Shown: piece after piece, positions 9,069-16,866 of the stretch | Numbering within the stretch: the stretch's first letter is position 1 | How the letters are laid out: every line of letters starts with the position of its first letter | Source: an uncultured Clostridia bacterium | GTDB taxonomy: Bacteria > Bacillota > Clostridia > Christensenellales > Aristaeellaceae | Direction of reading: 5' to 3' | Length of the DNA stretch: 64,000 bases | NCBI GenBank assembly: GCA_934670175.1 | Contig: CAKUOX010000002.1 | Coordinates: 1-64,000, forward strand | Notes under the pieces: model-generated | What the model was told of the DNA's origin: nothing | Seen by the model: the letters and a program-made list of their open reading frames with translations, nothing else | Databases searched by the model: none | Position numbers and translations under genes: made by a program

Positions 9069-9350
9069 ATGGATTACCGTTTGCTGGGCGCGCGCGTACA
9101 GCGGGCGCGGCGCATCAATGGCCTGACGCAGGAGCGGCTTGCGGAAATGGCGGGCATCAGTCTGTCGTTCATGGGGCATATTGAGCGCGACACGCGCAAG
9201 GCGAGCGTCGAAACGCTGGTGGCGCTCGCGCGGGCGCTCGGCGTGTCCACGGACGCGCTGCTGCTGGGCGCGCCCCTAAGCGGCACGCTGAGCGAGGCAA
9301 AGCGCGCGGAATATGCGCGCATGCTGCGGGAACTGGCAGAGCTGATGTGA
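9069..9350 (+). CDS. XRE-family helix-turn-helix regulator (small)
   Basis: A 93-residue protein. The ATG at 9069 follows a GGGGGG ribosome site; an upstream in-frame ATG at 9021 overlaps the promoter and is not credible. Residues about 3-60 are a Cro/C1 DNA-binding domain (ARVQRARRINGLTQERLAEM, AGISLSFMGHIERDTRKAS, ALARALGVSTDALLLG). The tail AKRAEYARMLRELAEL is a likely dimer helix. It is transcribed away from the XRE gene at 8648-8935. It ends upstream of the alaS T-box unit but has a separating hairpin at 9410-9428, so it is a single-gene unit. Confidence 0.9.
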   Translation: MDYRLLGARVQRARRINGLTQERLAEMAGISLSFMGHIERDTRKASVETLVALARALGVSTDALLLGAPLSGTLSEAKRAEYARMLRELAELM

Positions 9351-9409
9351 GGGAGGCTCCCGCCGAGTCTCTATATAGGATATTAAAGCCCTCGGGGGAA
9401 AGCATTATC

Positions 9410-9428
9410 GTCCGCCCTTCGCGGACGA
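9410..9428 (+). terminator. Hairpin after XRE gene, six bases before the alaS -35 box
   Basis: CGTCCGCCCTTCGCGGACG forms a 7-bp stem with a 5-base loop. The downstream TTGACTTTT of the alaS promoter would serve as its weak T-tract. The same arrangement recurs at 15403 and 19278. Confidence 0.6.
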
Positions 9429-9434
9429 AGAGCC

Positions 9435-9463
9435 TTGACTTTTAACCTTCTTATTGTTATAAT
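9435..9463 (+). promoter_or_regulatory. alaS promoter
   Basis: TTGACT (9435-9440) and TATAAT (9458-9463) with a 17-bp spacer. Transcription would begin near 9470, at the start of the T-box leader. Confidence 0.85.
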
Positions 9464-9469
9464 AACGGC

Positions 9470-9757
9470 GATACATAAAGGTCTACGGAGAAATAGTTTC
9501 CATCGCGCGCGCAAGCGACAGAGAGCGGCTCTCAGGCTGAAAGGGCGGCAGGCAGCGGCGGCGGCAAACGGCCATCTCCGGCGGGAGGAAGCGCCTTTCT
9601 TCCCGGGCCTCGCGCAGGAAATGGCGCGGCGGCGGCCCCCGTTACGGGCGATCGAGTGGGTCTTTCGGGCGAACGCGCGAGGGATCAATCAGGGTGGTAC
9701 CGCGAACGGCATCTTTTCGTCCTTGAGGGTGAAGGGTGCATTTTTTATCCAACGATA
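9470..9757 (+). ncRNA. T-box leader (tRNA-Ala responsive, inferred) of alaS
   Basis: The conserved antiterminator sequence AGGGTGGTACCGCG is at about 9691-9704. After it come a G-rich/U-rich hairpin (about 9709-9741) and a run of T residues (ATTTTTT) that act as the terminator. The leader is about 290 nt. By the known mechanism, uncharged tRNA pairs with the specifier loop and bulge and lets transcription reach alaS. Alanine specificity is inferred from the downstream gene; I did not fix the specifier codon. Confidence 0.88.
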
Positions 9758-9782
9758 GAGCTATATAAGGAGAAGATTAAGC

Positions 9783-11744
9783 ATGAACGCAAGCATCAAG
9801 ACCGCCGACGATCTCAGAGCGCTGTTTCTGAAATTCATGAAGTCCAAGGGACACGCCGAAATCCCCAGCGCATCGGTCATTCCGGAAAACGACCCGACCG
9901 TACTGTTCACCACGGCGGGCATGCACCCGCTGGTGCCGTACCTGATGGGCGAAAAGCACCCGATGGGCACGCGCCTGACCGACGTGCAGAAGTGCATCCG
10001 CACCGGCGACATTGACGATGTGGGCGACCCGAGCCACCTGACGTTCTTTGAAATGCTGGGCAACTGGTCGCTGGGCGATTATTTCAAGGAGAGCATGATT
10101 CCCTGGAGCTGGGAATTCCTGACCGGCGAGGAATGGCTGGGACTGCCGAAGGAGCGGCTGGCCTTTACCGTGTTCGAGGGCGACAACGATTGCCCGCGCG
10201 ACGAAGACGCCGCGAACCTCTGGCGCGCGCAGGGCGCGATTCCGGACCATGTGTTCTACCTGCCCAAGAAGCACAACTGGTGGGGCCCTGCCGGCGTGAC
10301 CGGCCCCTGCGGCCCCGACAGCGAAATGTTCTGGATCACCGACAAGGCGCCCTGCGGGCCGGATTGCTCGCCGGCGTGCAGCTGCGGCCGCTACTTGGAG
10401 ATCTGGAACGACGTGTTCATGCAGTATGAAAAGCAGGCCGACGGCACATTCATTCCGCTCAAGCAGAAGAACGTGGACACCGGCATGGGCCTCGAACGCA
10501 CCTATTGCGTGCTCAAGGGCGTAAAGAGCGTATACGATACCGAGATCTTTGCCGGCATCATCGGCAAGATTGAGGAGCTTTCCGGCCGCAAGTATGGCGA
10601 GAGCGAGGATGTGACCAAGTCCATCCGCATCATCTCCGACCACATGCGCACCTCGACCTTCATCATCGGCGACGATCGCGGCGTTACCCCGTCGAACGTC
10701 GACCAGGGCTATGTGCTGCGCCGCCTGATTCGCCGCGCCGTGCGCCACGGCCTGAAGCTGGGCCTGCCCGAGGGCTTCACCTGCGAGATCGCGAAGGTCA
10801 TCATCGGCCAGTATAAGAAGAATTATCCGGAGCTCGACCGCAACAGCGGCGTGATTCTGGAGCAGCTCAAGCTCGAGGAGGAGCGCTTCCAGCGCACGCT
10901 GAAGAAGGGTCAGGCGGAATTTGAAAAGGTGCTGGGCAACATGAAGCGCCGCAGCGCCGCCTTTGAGGGGCTCAGGGCCGGCCTGACGCCGGAGAGCACC
11001 GCAGCCGCGCTGAAGCTGCTGCCGCCGTCTCCGGAAAACCTGCCGGTAATCGAAAAGATCAAGGCCGGCACGATCACCGGCGCCGACATCGACCAGCTGA
11101 TCGCGGGCTGCACCATCATCGACGGCCGCAGCGCCTTCAAGCTCTACGATACCTACGGCTTCCCGATCGAGATCACCTGCGAAATGGCCGAGGAAAACGG
11201 CGTGAAGGTGGACGTGGAGGGCTTCCATGAGCGCTTCAAGAAGCATCAGGAAACCAGCCATGCGGGCGCTGAGCAGCGCTTCAAGGGCGGCCTGGCGGAC
11301 GCCTCCGAGGAGACCGCGAAGCTGCATACCGCCACGCATCTGCTGCAGGCGGCGCTGCGCAAGGTTCTTGGCCCCGAGGTGCACCAGAAGGGCAGCAACA
11401 TCACCGCCGAGCGCCTGCGCTTCGACTTCTCCTTCGGCCGCAAGATGACCGACGAGGAAAAGGCCGAGGTCGAGCGCCTGGTGAACGAGGCCATTCAGGC
11501 CAACGTGCCCGTGGTATGCGAGGAAATGACCGTGGCGGATGCCAAGGCGCAGGGCGCGATGGGTCTGTTCGAATCCAAGTACGGCGAGCGCGTGAAGGTG
11601 TACACCATGGGTCAGTATTCCAAGGAGATCTGCGGCGGCCCGCATGCGAGCAACACCGGCGATCTGAAGTCCTTCAAGATCAAGAAGGAAGAGGCTTCCT
11701 CCGCAGGCGTGCGCCGCATCAAGGCGGTCATCGGCAATAAGTAA
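9783..11744 (+). CDS. alaS: Alanyl-tRNA synthetase, short form lacking the C-Ala domain
   Basis: 653 residues, starting at the ATG after AAGGAGA. The class II catalytic core occupies about 1-440 (TTAGMHPLVPYLMGEKHPMG, GNWSLGDYF, GPCGPDSEMFW, DTGMGLER). The editing domain follows, with the zinc/editing motifs HTATHLL near 516 and CGGPHASNTG near 630. The protein ends right after the editing domain, whereas usual bacterial AlaS (about 870 residues) continues into the C-Ala/DHHA1 domain. The enzyme charges tRNA-Ala in the cytoplasm. The T-box leader implies control by alanine-tRNA charging. A full-length AlaS may exist elsewhere. Confidence 0.93.
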   Translation: MNASIKTADDLRALFLKFMKSKGHAEIPSASVIPENDPTVLFTTAGMHPLVPYLMGEKHPMGTRLTDVQKCIRTGDIDDVGDPSHLTFFEMLGNWSLGDYFKESMIPWSWEFLTGEEWLGLPKERLAFTVFEGDNDCPRDEDAANLWRAQGAIPDHVFYLPKKHNWWGPAGVTGPCGPDSEMFWITDKAPCGPDCSPACSCGRYLEIWNDVFMQYEKQADGTFIPLKQKNVDTGMGLERTYCVLKGVKSVYDTEIFAGIIGKIEELSGRKYGESEDVTKSIRIISDHMRTSTFIIGDDRGVTPSNVDQGYVLRRLIRRAVRHGLKLGLPEGFTCEIAKVIIGQYKKNYPELDRNSGVILEQLKLEEERFQRTLKKGQAEFEKVLGNMKRRSAAFEGLRAGLTPESTAAALKLLPPSPENLPVIEKIKAGTITGADIDQLIAGCTIIDGRSAFKLYDTYGFPIEITCEMAEENGVKVDVEGFHERFKKHQETSHAGAEQRFKGGLADASEETAKLHTATHLLQAALRKVLGPEVHQKGSNITAERLRFDFSFGRKMTDEEKAEVERLVNEAIQANVPVVCEEMTVADAKAQGAMGLFESKYGERVKVYTMGQYSKEICGGPHASNTGDLKSFKIKKEEASSAGVRRIKAVIGNK

Positions 11745-11807
11745 TACCATGCGGCGGGGGAACGATTCTCCCGCCGTCATTTTAAAAACACCGGAGGAAT
11801 CGAAGCT

Positions 11808-13175
11808 ATGCTGAATCTTTCCAACAAATCCATCGCGGAGCTGATCGACCCCAGGGGCTATGACTGCGAATGCGGCAGGCACCATGCCGTGAACATCCGC
11901 TACATCAAAACCGGCATCGGCGTGATCGACTGCGTGCCGGAAATGCTTCAGGCGCTGGGCGTGAAGAAGCCCTTCGTGCTCTGCGACCGGAGCACCTGGA
12001 AGGCCGCGGGCGAAAGGGTATGCGGTATCCTGAAGGATGCGGGCATTCCCTATGTGCTGCACATTCTGCCCGTGGACAAGCCCGCGCCGGACGAGTGGGC
12101 GCTGGGCAACGCCATGATGCGCGTCGACCTGAGCTGCGACCTGATTCTGGGCGTGGGCAGCGGCGTGATCAACGACCTGTGCAAGGAAATCGCCTACAAG
12201 ACCGGCCGCGTAAACGCCATCGTGGGCACCGCGCCGTCCATGGACGGCTTCGCCTCCGCCACGTCCTCCATGGAGCGCGACCATGTGAAGGTATCGCTGA
12301 ACAACCAGTGCCCGCAGGGCATTCTGCTGGACGCGGAAATTCTGGCGCAGGCGCCGATGCGCATGCTGTGGGCGGGCTTTGGCGATATGGTTGCCAAGTA
12401 CGTCGCCATCTGCGAGTGGCGCATCACAAACCTGATCACCGGCGAATATTACTGTGAGGCCGTGGCGGAGCTGACCCGCACGGCGCTGCGCAAGATCATG
12501 GCGAACGCGGACAAGCTGGTGCAGCGCGACCCCGAAGCCGTGCTCGCCGTGGCCGACGGCCTGGTGCTGGCGGGGCTGAGCATGGCGTTCGCGGGCTGCT
12601 CCCGTCCGGCGAGCGGCCTGGAGCACTATTTCTCGCACATGTGGGAAATGATGGCGCTGGATCGCGGCCAGCCCTACGATCTGCACGGCATACTGGTGGG
12701 CGTGGGCACGGTGCTCACCATGCGGCTGTACCAGTGGATCCGCACGCTGAAGCCGGATCCGGAAAGGATGCAGGCGCACGCCCGGGCGTACAGCTATGAG
12801 GCGTGGGAAAAGCAGGTGCGCCGCATCTTCGGCAAGGCCGCCGACGAGATCATTCGCATCGAAAACCGCGAAGGGAAGAACGACCCCGACCGCCTGCAGC
12901 AGCGCATCGTGCGCATACAGCAGCATTGGGACGATATTCTCGCCATCATCGACGAGGAGCTGCCGGACTACGACGCGCTCTATACCGCAATGAAGGCGAC
13001 CGGCATGCCTGTGGAGCCCTCCGACCTGGACAATATCTCCACGGACGACGTGATCGCCGCCTACCTCGGCGCGCGCGACATCCGCGACAAGTACCTCTCC
13101 TGCTCGTTCCTGTGGGACATGGGGCTGGAAATGGAGGCCGCGGACTACCTGCGCAGCACGCTCGAGCATGCGTAG
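11808..13175 (+). CDS. egsA: sn-Glycerol-1-phosphate dehydrogenase (AraM/EgsA family)
   Basis: 455 residues; the ATG follows GGAGGAATC. It belongs to the iron-containing/dehydroquinate-synthase-like alcohol dehydrogenase fold. The nucleotide-binding stretch DLILGVGSGVINDLCKEIAY and the metal-ligand regions APSMDGFAS, GLEHYFSHMWE and YDLHGILVGVG are all present. The family reduces dihydroxyacetone phosphate to sn-glycerol-1-phosphate with NAD(P)H, the lipid backbone stereoisomer typical of Archaea and used for special lipids in some Bacillota. It sits 60 bp after alaS and may be cotranscribed with it. In-frame coding-like sequence follows its TAG stop (see findings). Confidence 0.88.
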   Translation: MLNLSNKSIAELIDPRGYDCECGRHHAVNIRYIKTGIGVIDCVPEMLQALGVKKPFVLCDRSTWKAAGERVCGILKDAGIPYVLHILPVDKPAPDEWALGNAMMRVDLSCDLILGVGSGVINDLCKEIAYKTGRVNAIVGTAPSMDGFASATSSMERDHVKVSLNNQCPQGILLDAEILAQAPMRMLWAGFGDMVAKYVAICEWRITNLITGEYYCEAVAELTRTALRKIMANADKLVQRDPEAVLAVADGLVLAGLSMAFAGCSRPASGLEHYFSHMWEMMALDRGQPYDLHGILVGVGTVLTMRLYQWIRTLKPDPERMQAHARAYSYEAWEKQVRRIFGKAADEIIRIENREGKNDPDRLQQRIVRIQQHWDDILAIIDEELPDYDALYTAMKATGMPVEPSDLDNISTDDVIAAYLGARDIRDKYLSCSFLWDMGLEMEAADYLRSTLEHA

Positions 13176-13249
13176 GAGGCGCTGACTGCGGCGGAATACA
13201 GCGTTCGCCGGTTTCTGGAAAACGTGGTCATGGCACGGGCATACTGACA

Positions 13250-13279
13250 GGCGCGCCGGACTCGATCGAGTCCGGCGCC
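13250..13279 (+). terminator. Perfect hairpin downstream of glycerol-1-phosphate dehydrogenase
   Basis: GCCGGACTC and GAGTCCGGC form a 9-bp stem with a GATC loop, extended by further G-C pairs. No strong T-tract follows, so termination may be partial. Confidence 0.55.
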
Positions 13280-13318
13280 CGCATTCAATCGGTATCAAAA
13301 AAACAAAGGAGAACAAGC

Positions 13319-13774
13319 GTGACTTTACAACTCAAACCCATTACCGAGGATAACTTTATCGACGCCTTCAACCTGAAGCTGGGCGCGGGGCAGGAAAAAT
13401 TCGTTTCGCACCCCGTTCGCAGCCTCGCGCAGGCCTACGTCTACCGCGACCAGTGCCAGCCGTTCGGCATTTACGACGGCGACCACATGGTAGGCTATGT
13501 GATGGTGATCTACGATTACGACATTCCCGAATACGACGTCTGGCACATGATGATCGACGAGGCGCAGCAGGGCAGGGGCTACGGCAAGGCGGCGCTGAAC
13601 TGCGTGCTGGATTACATTCGTCAGAAGCCCTTTGGCGATTCAGACCGCGTGGCGCTGACCTGCAACACGGAAAACGCCGCCGCGCTTAAAATGTACCGCG
13701 CCGCGGGCTTTGCGCCGACCGGCGTTGAGGACGACGGCGAGGCAGAGCTTGCGCTGGAGCTGGATAAGCGCTGA
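13319..13774 (+). CDS. GNAT-family N-acetyltransferase
   Basis: 151 residues from a GTG start at 13319 with AAAGGAG eight bases upstream. The reading frame is open much further upstream, but that part is antisense-like shadow sequence within the preceding gene. It has the acetyl-CoA binding loop QGRGYGKAAL (Q/RxxGxG/A) and the late motif NTENAAALKMYRAAGF. The overall pattern resembles spermidine/spermine-type or PaiA-like acetyltransferases, but the substrate cannot be assigned. A second GNAT gene follows 26 bp downstream, so the two are probably cotranscribed. Confidence 0.87.
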   Translation: MTLQLKPITEDNFIDAFNLKLGAGQEKFVSHPVRSLAQAYVYRDQCQPFGIYDGDHMVGYVMVIYDYDIPEYDVWHMMIDEAQQGRGYGKAALNCVLDYIRQKPFGDSDRVALTCNTENAAALKMYRAAGFAPTGVEDDGEAELALELDKR

Positions 13775-13800
13775 GCGCAGATGAATACTTGGAGGCAGGC

Positions 13801-14346
13801 ATGAAATACAATCAGGAAATCACCTTGAAAAACGGCAGGGCCGCGCTGCTGCGAAACGGCGTGGCGGCAGACGCGGCGGCGGTGGTCGAAAACCTCTGTC
13901 AGGCGCATGCGGAGACGGACTATCTCCTGTCCTATCCGGATGAATGCAGCCTGGACGCGGAAAAGGAAGCCGCGCTTCTGGAGGAAAAGACCGCCAGCGC
14001 GAATGAGATCGAAATCGTTGCCTTTGTGGACGGCGAGGTGGCCGGAACCGCCGGCATCAAGGCCGTCGGCAGCAAATACAAGGTGCGGCACAGGTCGGAA
14101 TTCGGCATCAGCATCCTGCGCAAATACTGGGGGCTCGGCCTCGGCCGGGCGCTGATGCAGGCGTGCATCCAGATGGCGCGGGAGGCGGGCTATGCGCAGC
14201 TGGAGCTGACGGTGGTGGCGGAGAACGCGCGGGCCGTCGAGCTGTATAAAAGGGCGGGCTTCGTGGAGTACGGGCGCAACCCCCTCGGCTTCAATTCGCG
14301 TGAAAGCGGCTATCAGGAGATCGTGCTCATGCGTCTCAAGCTGTAA
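13801..14346 (+). CDS. GNAT-family N-acetyltransferase (second copy, different subfamily)
   Basis: 181 residues; the ATG at 13801 follows TTGGAGG with a good spacing. Residues about 100-170 carry the GNAT core: FGISILRKYWGLGLGRALMQ for acetyl-CoA binding, then VVAENARAVELYKRAGFVEY. The N-terminal part (about 1-90) includes a region resembling amino-acid or peptide acetyltransferases of the RimJ/RimL or YhhY kind. It lies directly after another GNAT gene. The acceptor substrate is unknown. Confidence 0.87.
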   Translation: MKYNQEITLKNGRAALLRNGVAADAAAVVENLCQAHAETDYLLSYPDECSLDAEKEAALLEEKTASANEIEIVAFVDGEVAGTAGIKAVGSKYKVRHRSEFGISILRKYWGLGLGRALMQACIQMAREAGYAQLELTVVAENARAVELYKRAGFVEYGRNPLGFNSRESGYQEIVLMRLKL

Positions 14347-14388
14347 GGCGCGCGGCACGCGCTCATAAAAAAACAGGATTTTCCCCCC

Positions 14389-14419
14389 TTGACTCTCACA
14401 CTGTGGCAGGCATTATGAT
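14389..14419 (+). promoter_or_regulatory. MerR-type promoter with 19-bp spacer
   Basis: TTGACT (14389-14394) and TATGAT (14414-14419) are separated by 19 bp, longer than the usual 17. A short dyad, CACA-C-TGTG (14398-14406), lies in the spacer. This is the layout of promoters that MerR-family activators untwist, here directly upstream of a MerR gene, so autoregulation is likely. Confidence 0.78.
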
Positions 14420-14457
14420 ATATCTGAGCTCAGGAAACAGCAACGGGAGGTACCGCC

Positions 14458-15273
14458 ATGCTGAAAATCGGAGAATTTTCAAAGCTGTCCAGAGTCAGCG
14501 TCAGAATGCTCCGCCACTATGATGAGATAGGTCTGCTCAGGCCCGCCGAGATCGACCGCTTTACCGACTACCGCTATTATCGCGAGGATCAGCTCCCGAC
14601 CGTATGCCGGATCACGGCGCTGAAGGACATGGGCTTTTCCCTGGCCGACATCGTAAAGATTCTGGATATTTACGACGACCGCGAGCAGCTGGAGCGCTAT
14701 CTGGCAGCCCGGCAGAGCGAGCTTCAGGCATTATATCTCGACACGGCGCACAAGCTGACGCTTCTGGACGCAGCCCGAGAGCGGCTGAGAAAGGAAGAGA
14801 GCATGAAGTATAACACCACCATCAAGACCATCCCCGAGCGCTACGCCGCCACCGTGCATATGACCCTGCCCCGCTATGAGGACGAGGGCGAGATCTGGAG
14901 CGTAATGTGCAGCGAGACCTGCCGCATGGATCTGGCGGAGGCCGACCCCTGCCTCCGCGCCGTCAGCTTTCTGGACGGCGAATACAAGGAGAAGGACGTG
15001 GAAATGCTGGCGTGGAAAACCGTGAAGGGCAGCTACCCCGACACGGAGCATGTGAAGTTTCGTACGCTGCCGGAGGTCACCGTGGCGAGCTGCACCTTCA
15101 AGGGCAGCTACGCGCAGATCACCGAGGTATACGCCGCGGTCGTAGCGTGGATCGAGGCGAACGGCTACGAACCCGACGGCGCGATGTTCAACATCTACCA
15201 TGTCAGCCCCCACGAAACGCGGGATCCAAACGAATTCGTGACGGAGGTCTGCTATCCGGTGAAAAAGAAATAA
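14458..15273 (+). CDS. MerR-family regulator with GyrI-like effector-binding domain
   Basis: 271 residues, GGGAGG before the ATG. Residues 1-70 are the MerR DNA-binding domain (KIGEFSKLSRVSVRMLRHYD, IGLLRP, FTDYRYYREDQL). Residues about 75-115 form the coiled dimer helix (YDDREQLERYLAARQSELQA). Residues about 120-271 match the GyrI-like/BmrR-type small-molecule binding domain (ERYAATVHMTLPRYEDEG, LPEVTVASCTFKGSYAQI). It is probably a drug or metabolite sensor that activates its own 19-bp-spacer promoter. No efflux gene is adjacent, so the target is not obvious. Confidence 0.92.
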   Translation: MLKIGEFSKLSRVSVRMLRHYDEIGLLRPAEIDRFTDYRYYREDQLPTVCRITALKDMGFSLADIVKILDIYDDREQLERYLAARQSELQALYLDTAHKLTLLDAARERLRKEESMKYNTTIKTIPERYAATVHMTLPRYEDEGEIWSVMCSETCRMDLAEADPCLRAVSFLDGEYKEKDVEMLAWKTVKGSYPDTEHVKFRTLPEVTVASCTFKGSYAQITEVYAAVVAWIEANGYEPDGAMFNIYHVSPHETRDPNEFVTEVCYPVKKK

Positions 15274-15284
15274 GGGCAGCTTCA

Positions 15285-15393
15285 GCTTGTCAAAAAGATT
15301 TTGACAAGCCTGTGGACAGGGAAGCACGCTCCCCCGCCACTGGGCACGATTGGAAGCTCGAGAGGACTTCGATCCTCTCGAGCTGTTTTTCGG
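15285..15393 (+). repeat. R1 dispersed element, copy 1 (internally deleted)
   Basis: It starts with the GCTTGTC...GACAAGC hairpin (15285-15309), then a GGACAGGGAAGCACGCTCCC block, then GGGCACGATTGGAAG, and ends with a strong hairpin (15355-15384) plus TTTTT. Compared with copy 2 it lacks about 140 bp in the middle. It lies 12 bp after the MerR stop codon and its last hairpin can terminate that gene. Confidence 0.85.
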
Positions 15394-15402
15394 CGGACAG
15401 GG

Positions 15403-15430
15403 GCTGCCGGGCGCGCATGCGTCCGGCAGC
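15403..15430 (+). terminator. Hairpin abutting the next promoter
   Basis: GCTGCCGG and CCGGCAGC arms (15403-15430) end exactly where the -35 box TTGACT begins, so CTTGACTTTT doubles as the T-rich tail. Confidence 0.55.
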
Positions 15431-15459
15431 TTGACTTTTACCGCGCGCATTGCTATCAT
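15431..15459 (+). promoter_or_regulatory. Promoter of SAP/DUF6434 gene
   Basis: TTGACT (15431-15436) and TATCAT (15454-15459), 17-bp spacer. It sits directly after a hairpin. Confidence 0.75.
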
Positions 15460-15506
15460 GAATGCGAAAACCGAAAGAAATATTTGAAGCTGCAGGGAGA
15501 ATAACA

Positions 15507-16079
15507 ATGCGTGAAAGACCGGATTTGAATAGAAATCTGGATGGAAAGACCTTCCGAAATTATTACTATCTGAAGGAAGAACTGCTTGATTTTTGCAGGG
15601 ACAACGGCTTGCCTGTTTCGGGCGGAAAAATTGAGCTCACGGACAGAATCGCATATTTTCTTGATACGGGAAAGATACAGCAAGCCGCCGCGGGAAGGCC
15701 GCGCTCAATTCATACTGGAGGCATTACCGAGAACACAGTGATCGAGCCCAATATCGTATGTTCCGAAAGGCACAGAGCCTTTTTTGAGGCGAAAATCGGA
15801 AAGCGCTTTTCTTTTAACGTCCTGTTCCAGAAATGGCTGAAGGGCAACGCCGGAAAAACCTACGGCGATGCAATCGACGCGTATTATCAGATTCTGGAAG
15901 AAAAGAAGGGACAGAAAACGACGATAGACGGCCAGTTTGAATACAACGCATACATTCGTGATTTCTTTGAAGCTAATCAGGGACGAAGCCTGAAAGACGC
16001 TATTACATGCTGGAAATATAAAAAGAGCCTGCCGGGTCACAATCGCTATGAAGCATCCGATCTCGCTGCGCTGGTCTGA
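15507..16079 (+). CDS. SAP-domain / DUF6434-type protein
   Basis: 190 residues from the ATG at 15507 with AGGGAGA upstream; an in-frame ATG at 15462 would fall before the predicted transcription start. Residues about 10-55 look like a SAP nucleic-acid-binding motif (NYYYLKEELLDFCRDNGLPV, ELTDRIAYFLDTGK). Residues about 85-185 match the DUF6434 pattern (RHRAFFEAKIGKRFSFNVLF, TYGDAIDAYYQI). GC content is visibly lower than in the neighbours, a possible sign of transfer. DNA or RNA binding is inferred from the SAP motif; its biological role is unknown. Confidence 0.75.
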   Translation: MRERPDLNRNLDGKTFRNYYYLKEELLDFCRDNGLPVSGGKIELTDRIAYFLDTGKIQQAAAGRPRSIHTGGITENTVIEPNIVCSERHRAFFEAKIGKRFSFNVLFQKWLKGNAGKTYGDAIDAYYQILEEKKGQKTTIDGQFEYNAYIRDFFEANQGRSLKDAITCWKYKKSLPGHNRYEASDLAALV

Positions 16080-16113
16080 CGGCTTCAGGCGTGCCCGTCA
16101 TGGCAATTTTTAT

Positions 16114-16147
16114 AGGCCGAAGATCGAAAGATCTCTGGCCTTTTTTT
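16114..16147 (+). terminator. Rho-independent terminator
   Basis: AGGCC..AGATC-GAAA-GATCT..GGCCT followed by seven T residues, 34 bp after the SAP/DUF6434 stop codon. Confidence 0.9.
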
Positions 16148-16314
16148 AGGAATATGCGAACTGCAAAGCGGCGGCGGGCTGCCCGCCGCGATCCTGCGGG
16201 GCGCGCCGATGCTTCTTACATCTGCATTGCCGCTGCAAATTATTTTCAAACAGATGCAGCTTTTGGGCCCTGCCATGTATCTTAACAGGTGAACGCGGAA
16301 AGGAGTGGCGCTTC

Positions 16315-16866
16315 ATGCTTACATGGGCGATACTTGCCATCGAAAACGAGAGCGACCGGAATTTCATAGAACGGCTTTATGTGCAGAATTACGCGGTGAT
16401 GCTGCAAAAGGCGAAGGGCATTTTGAAGAGCACGCAGCGTGCGGAGGACGCGGTGGAGGCGGTGATGCTGAAGCTGATCGACCGCATTCATCTGCTGCGC
16501 GGCTGCAACCCGGGCTCGCTGCGCTCGTATCTGCTGTCCTGCGTCCGCAATGAAGCGATCCGGCAGCTCAGCCGCGAGGGCAAATTCTACTGCGGCGATG
16601 CGGAGAAGATATTCAGCGTGCTGCCGGACGACGGCGAGGATGTGGACGCAAAGCTATTGTACCGCGATCAGGTACAATCTCTGGTGCGGGCGCTGCAGAG
16701 CCTGCCGGAGCGCGAGCGCCTGGTGCTTCGGATGAAGTATTACGAGCGCATGAGCGATGCGGAAATCGGCGCGCTGCTGAACATCAAAAGCAGCACCGTC
16801 CGATCAACCATCGTCCGCGGACGCAGAAAGGCATTTGATCTTCTGAAGCAGGAGGAAGCACGATGA
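16315..16866 (+). CDS. ECF-type RNA polymerase sigma factor
   Basis: 183 residues; AAAGGAG lies nine bases before the ATG. Region 2 spans about 20-90 (ERLYVQNYAVMLQKAKGILK, AEDAVEAVMLKLID, LRSYLLSCVRNEAI). Region 4 spans about 125-180 (LPERERLVLRMKYYERMSDA, EIGALLNIKSSTVRSTIVRG). It directs transcription of a stimulus-specific set of genes. It overlaps the next gene by four bases (ATGA), which ties it to the membrane protein that probably inhibits it. No clear ECF promoter was recognised upstream. Confidence 0.92.
   Translation: MLTWAILAIENESDRNFIERLYVQNYAVMLQKAKGILKSTQRAEDAVEAVMLKLIDRIHLLRGCNPGSLRSYLLSCVRNEAIRQLSREGKFYCGDAEKIFSVLPDDGEDVDAKLLYRDQVQSLVRALQSLPERERLVLRMKYYERMSDAEIGALLNIKSSTVRSTIVRGRRKAFDLLKQEEAR

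Noticed and set aside
9777..13316. 1179-codon minus-strand open frame
   Set aside because: Antisense shadow of alaS and the glycerol-1-phosphate dehydrogenase gene; composition is His/Arg-rich and no family fits.
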